NCBI GenBank assembly: GCA_001662425.1
Contig: BDDC01001355.1
Span: 9,261-26,141, forward strand
Reading direction: 5' to 3'
DNA length: 16,881 bases
Origin: Chlamydomonas sphaeroides
Taxonomy: Eukaryota > Chlorophyta > Chlorophyceae > Chlamydomonadales > Chlamydomonadaceae
Below are positions 16,576 to 16,881 of the stretch, piece by piece. How positions within the stretch are numbered: the first letter of the stretch is position 1; each line of letters starts with the position of its first letter. The position numbers and the translations under genes were made by a program. A model generated the notes under the pieces. It made no database searches. It was not told the DNA's origin and saw only the letters and a list, made by a program, of their open reading frames with translations.

Positions 16576-16881
16576 TTCGACAATGCGGCTCGGCGCTATC
16601 GACGCTATCGACTAGGTGTGACGACTTGACGCGCAGAGCAGGGGGCGCAGGGCCTGTGGCCGCGTAGGCGGGAGACAGCGTGGAAGCCCCACCGTGGGCA
16701 CCTGCTAAACAAGCCCCACACGCCGTACGCCCGGCCTCTCGGCTGATCCCCGCCCAGCCCCCGCCCGCCCCCCACCCCCCCAGCCCGGCCCCAGCCCGCG
16801 CCCCCCCTCCCGGGCCCCGGCCCCTCCCCGGCCCCGCCCGCGCCTTCCCTCCCGGCCCCCCGCCCCCGCCCCAGCCCCAGC
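16576..16881. other. Right edge: no gene seen; C-rich low complexity
   Basis: Bases 16576-16620 have repeated GCTATCGAC phrases. From about 16735 to the end the + strand is almost wholly C with some G and A, so the minus strand has many runs of three or more G and could form G-quadruplexes. This may be the promoter or 5' intron side of the Cys-rich gene, or a repeat at an assembly edge. Confidence 0.6.

Overview
The window reads as nuclear DNA of a green alga of the Chlamydomonas/Volvox type. It is extremely G+C rich, it carries a gene broken by many short GT-AG introns with C/T-rich 3' ends, it encodes long homopolymeric Ala, Gly, Pro and Gln insertions, and a TGTAA polyadenylation motif (the algal form) follows the main stop codon. 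No bacterial operon structure, rRNA, tRNA or CRISPR array was seen. Species-level assignment is not possible from this sequence.

One gene on the + strand fills positions 1-14604. I reconstructed 25 exons (24 introns, all GT-AG) whose phases agree from end to end, giving about 2885 codons plus TGA. The 5' end lies outside the window. The product is recognised as VPS8, the membrane-tethering subunit of the endosomal CORVET complex. The order of conserved blocks is that of plant and animal Vps8. A propeller part (exons 2-7) contains VGHASGSLAVWDM. The 'LTWQERL...GKWKLGLRFALDFY' block opens the Vps8 core. Next come CVLHFDVASLDLDQVLRLCE, YKLLVYLK/FPPG, a helical solenoid, the 'LLCEYEPGAVLPFL' and 'FLHERLGELEAAL' blocks, WYRLLDA, and finally 'GSQDFGGFRSTLLGLLGSCAYE'. 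The protein is roughly twice the usual family length because of low-complexity insertions and a long N-terminal extension. That extension begins with an alpha-helical Glu/Ala/Arg repeat encoded by a 75-bp minisatellite. No C-terminal RING-H2 zinc finger, usual for Vps8, could be found.

Positions 14605 to about 14975 are the 3' UTR. From there to 16269 lies an intergenic or 3'-UTR zone with small tandem repeats. A short minus-strand reading frame at 16270-16575 encodes a very cysteine-rich protein (23 Cys in 101 residues), possibly the last exon of a secreted protein gene convergent with VPS8. The right edge is C-rich on the + strand (G-quadruplex-prone on the - strand) and shows no gene.

Most points of interest are departures from the family pattern: the giant repeat-expanded Vps8, the missing RING, a tandemly duplicated splice donor in intron 7, and the unrecognised Cys-rich ORF. 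No multi-gene system was seen.
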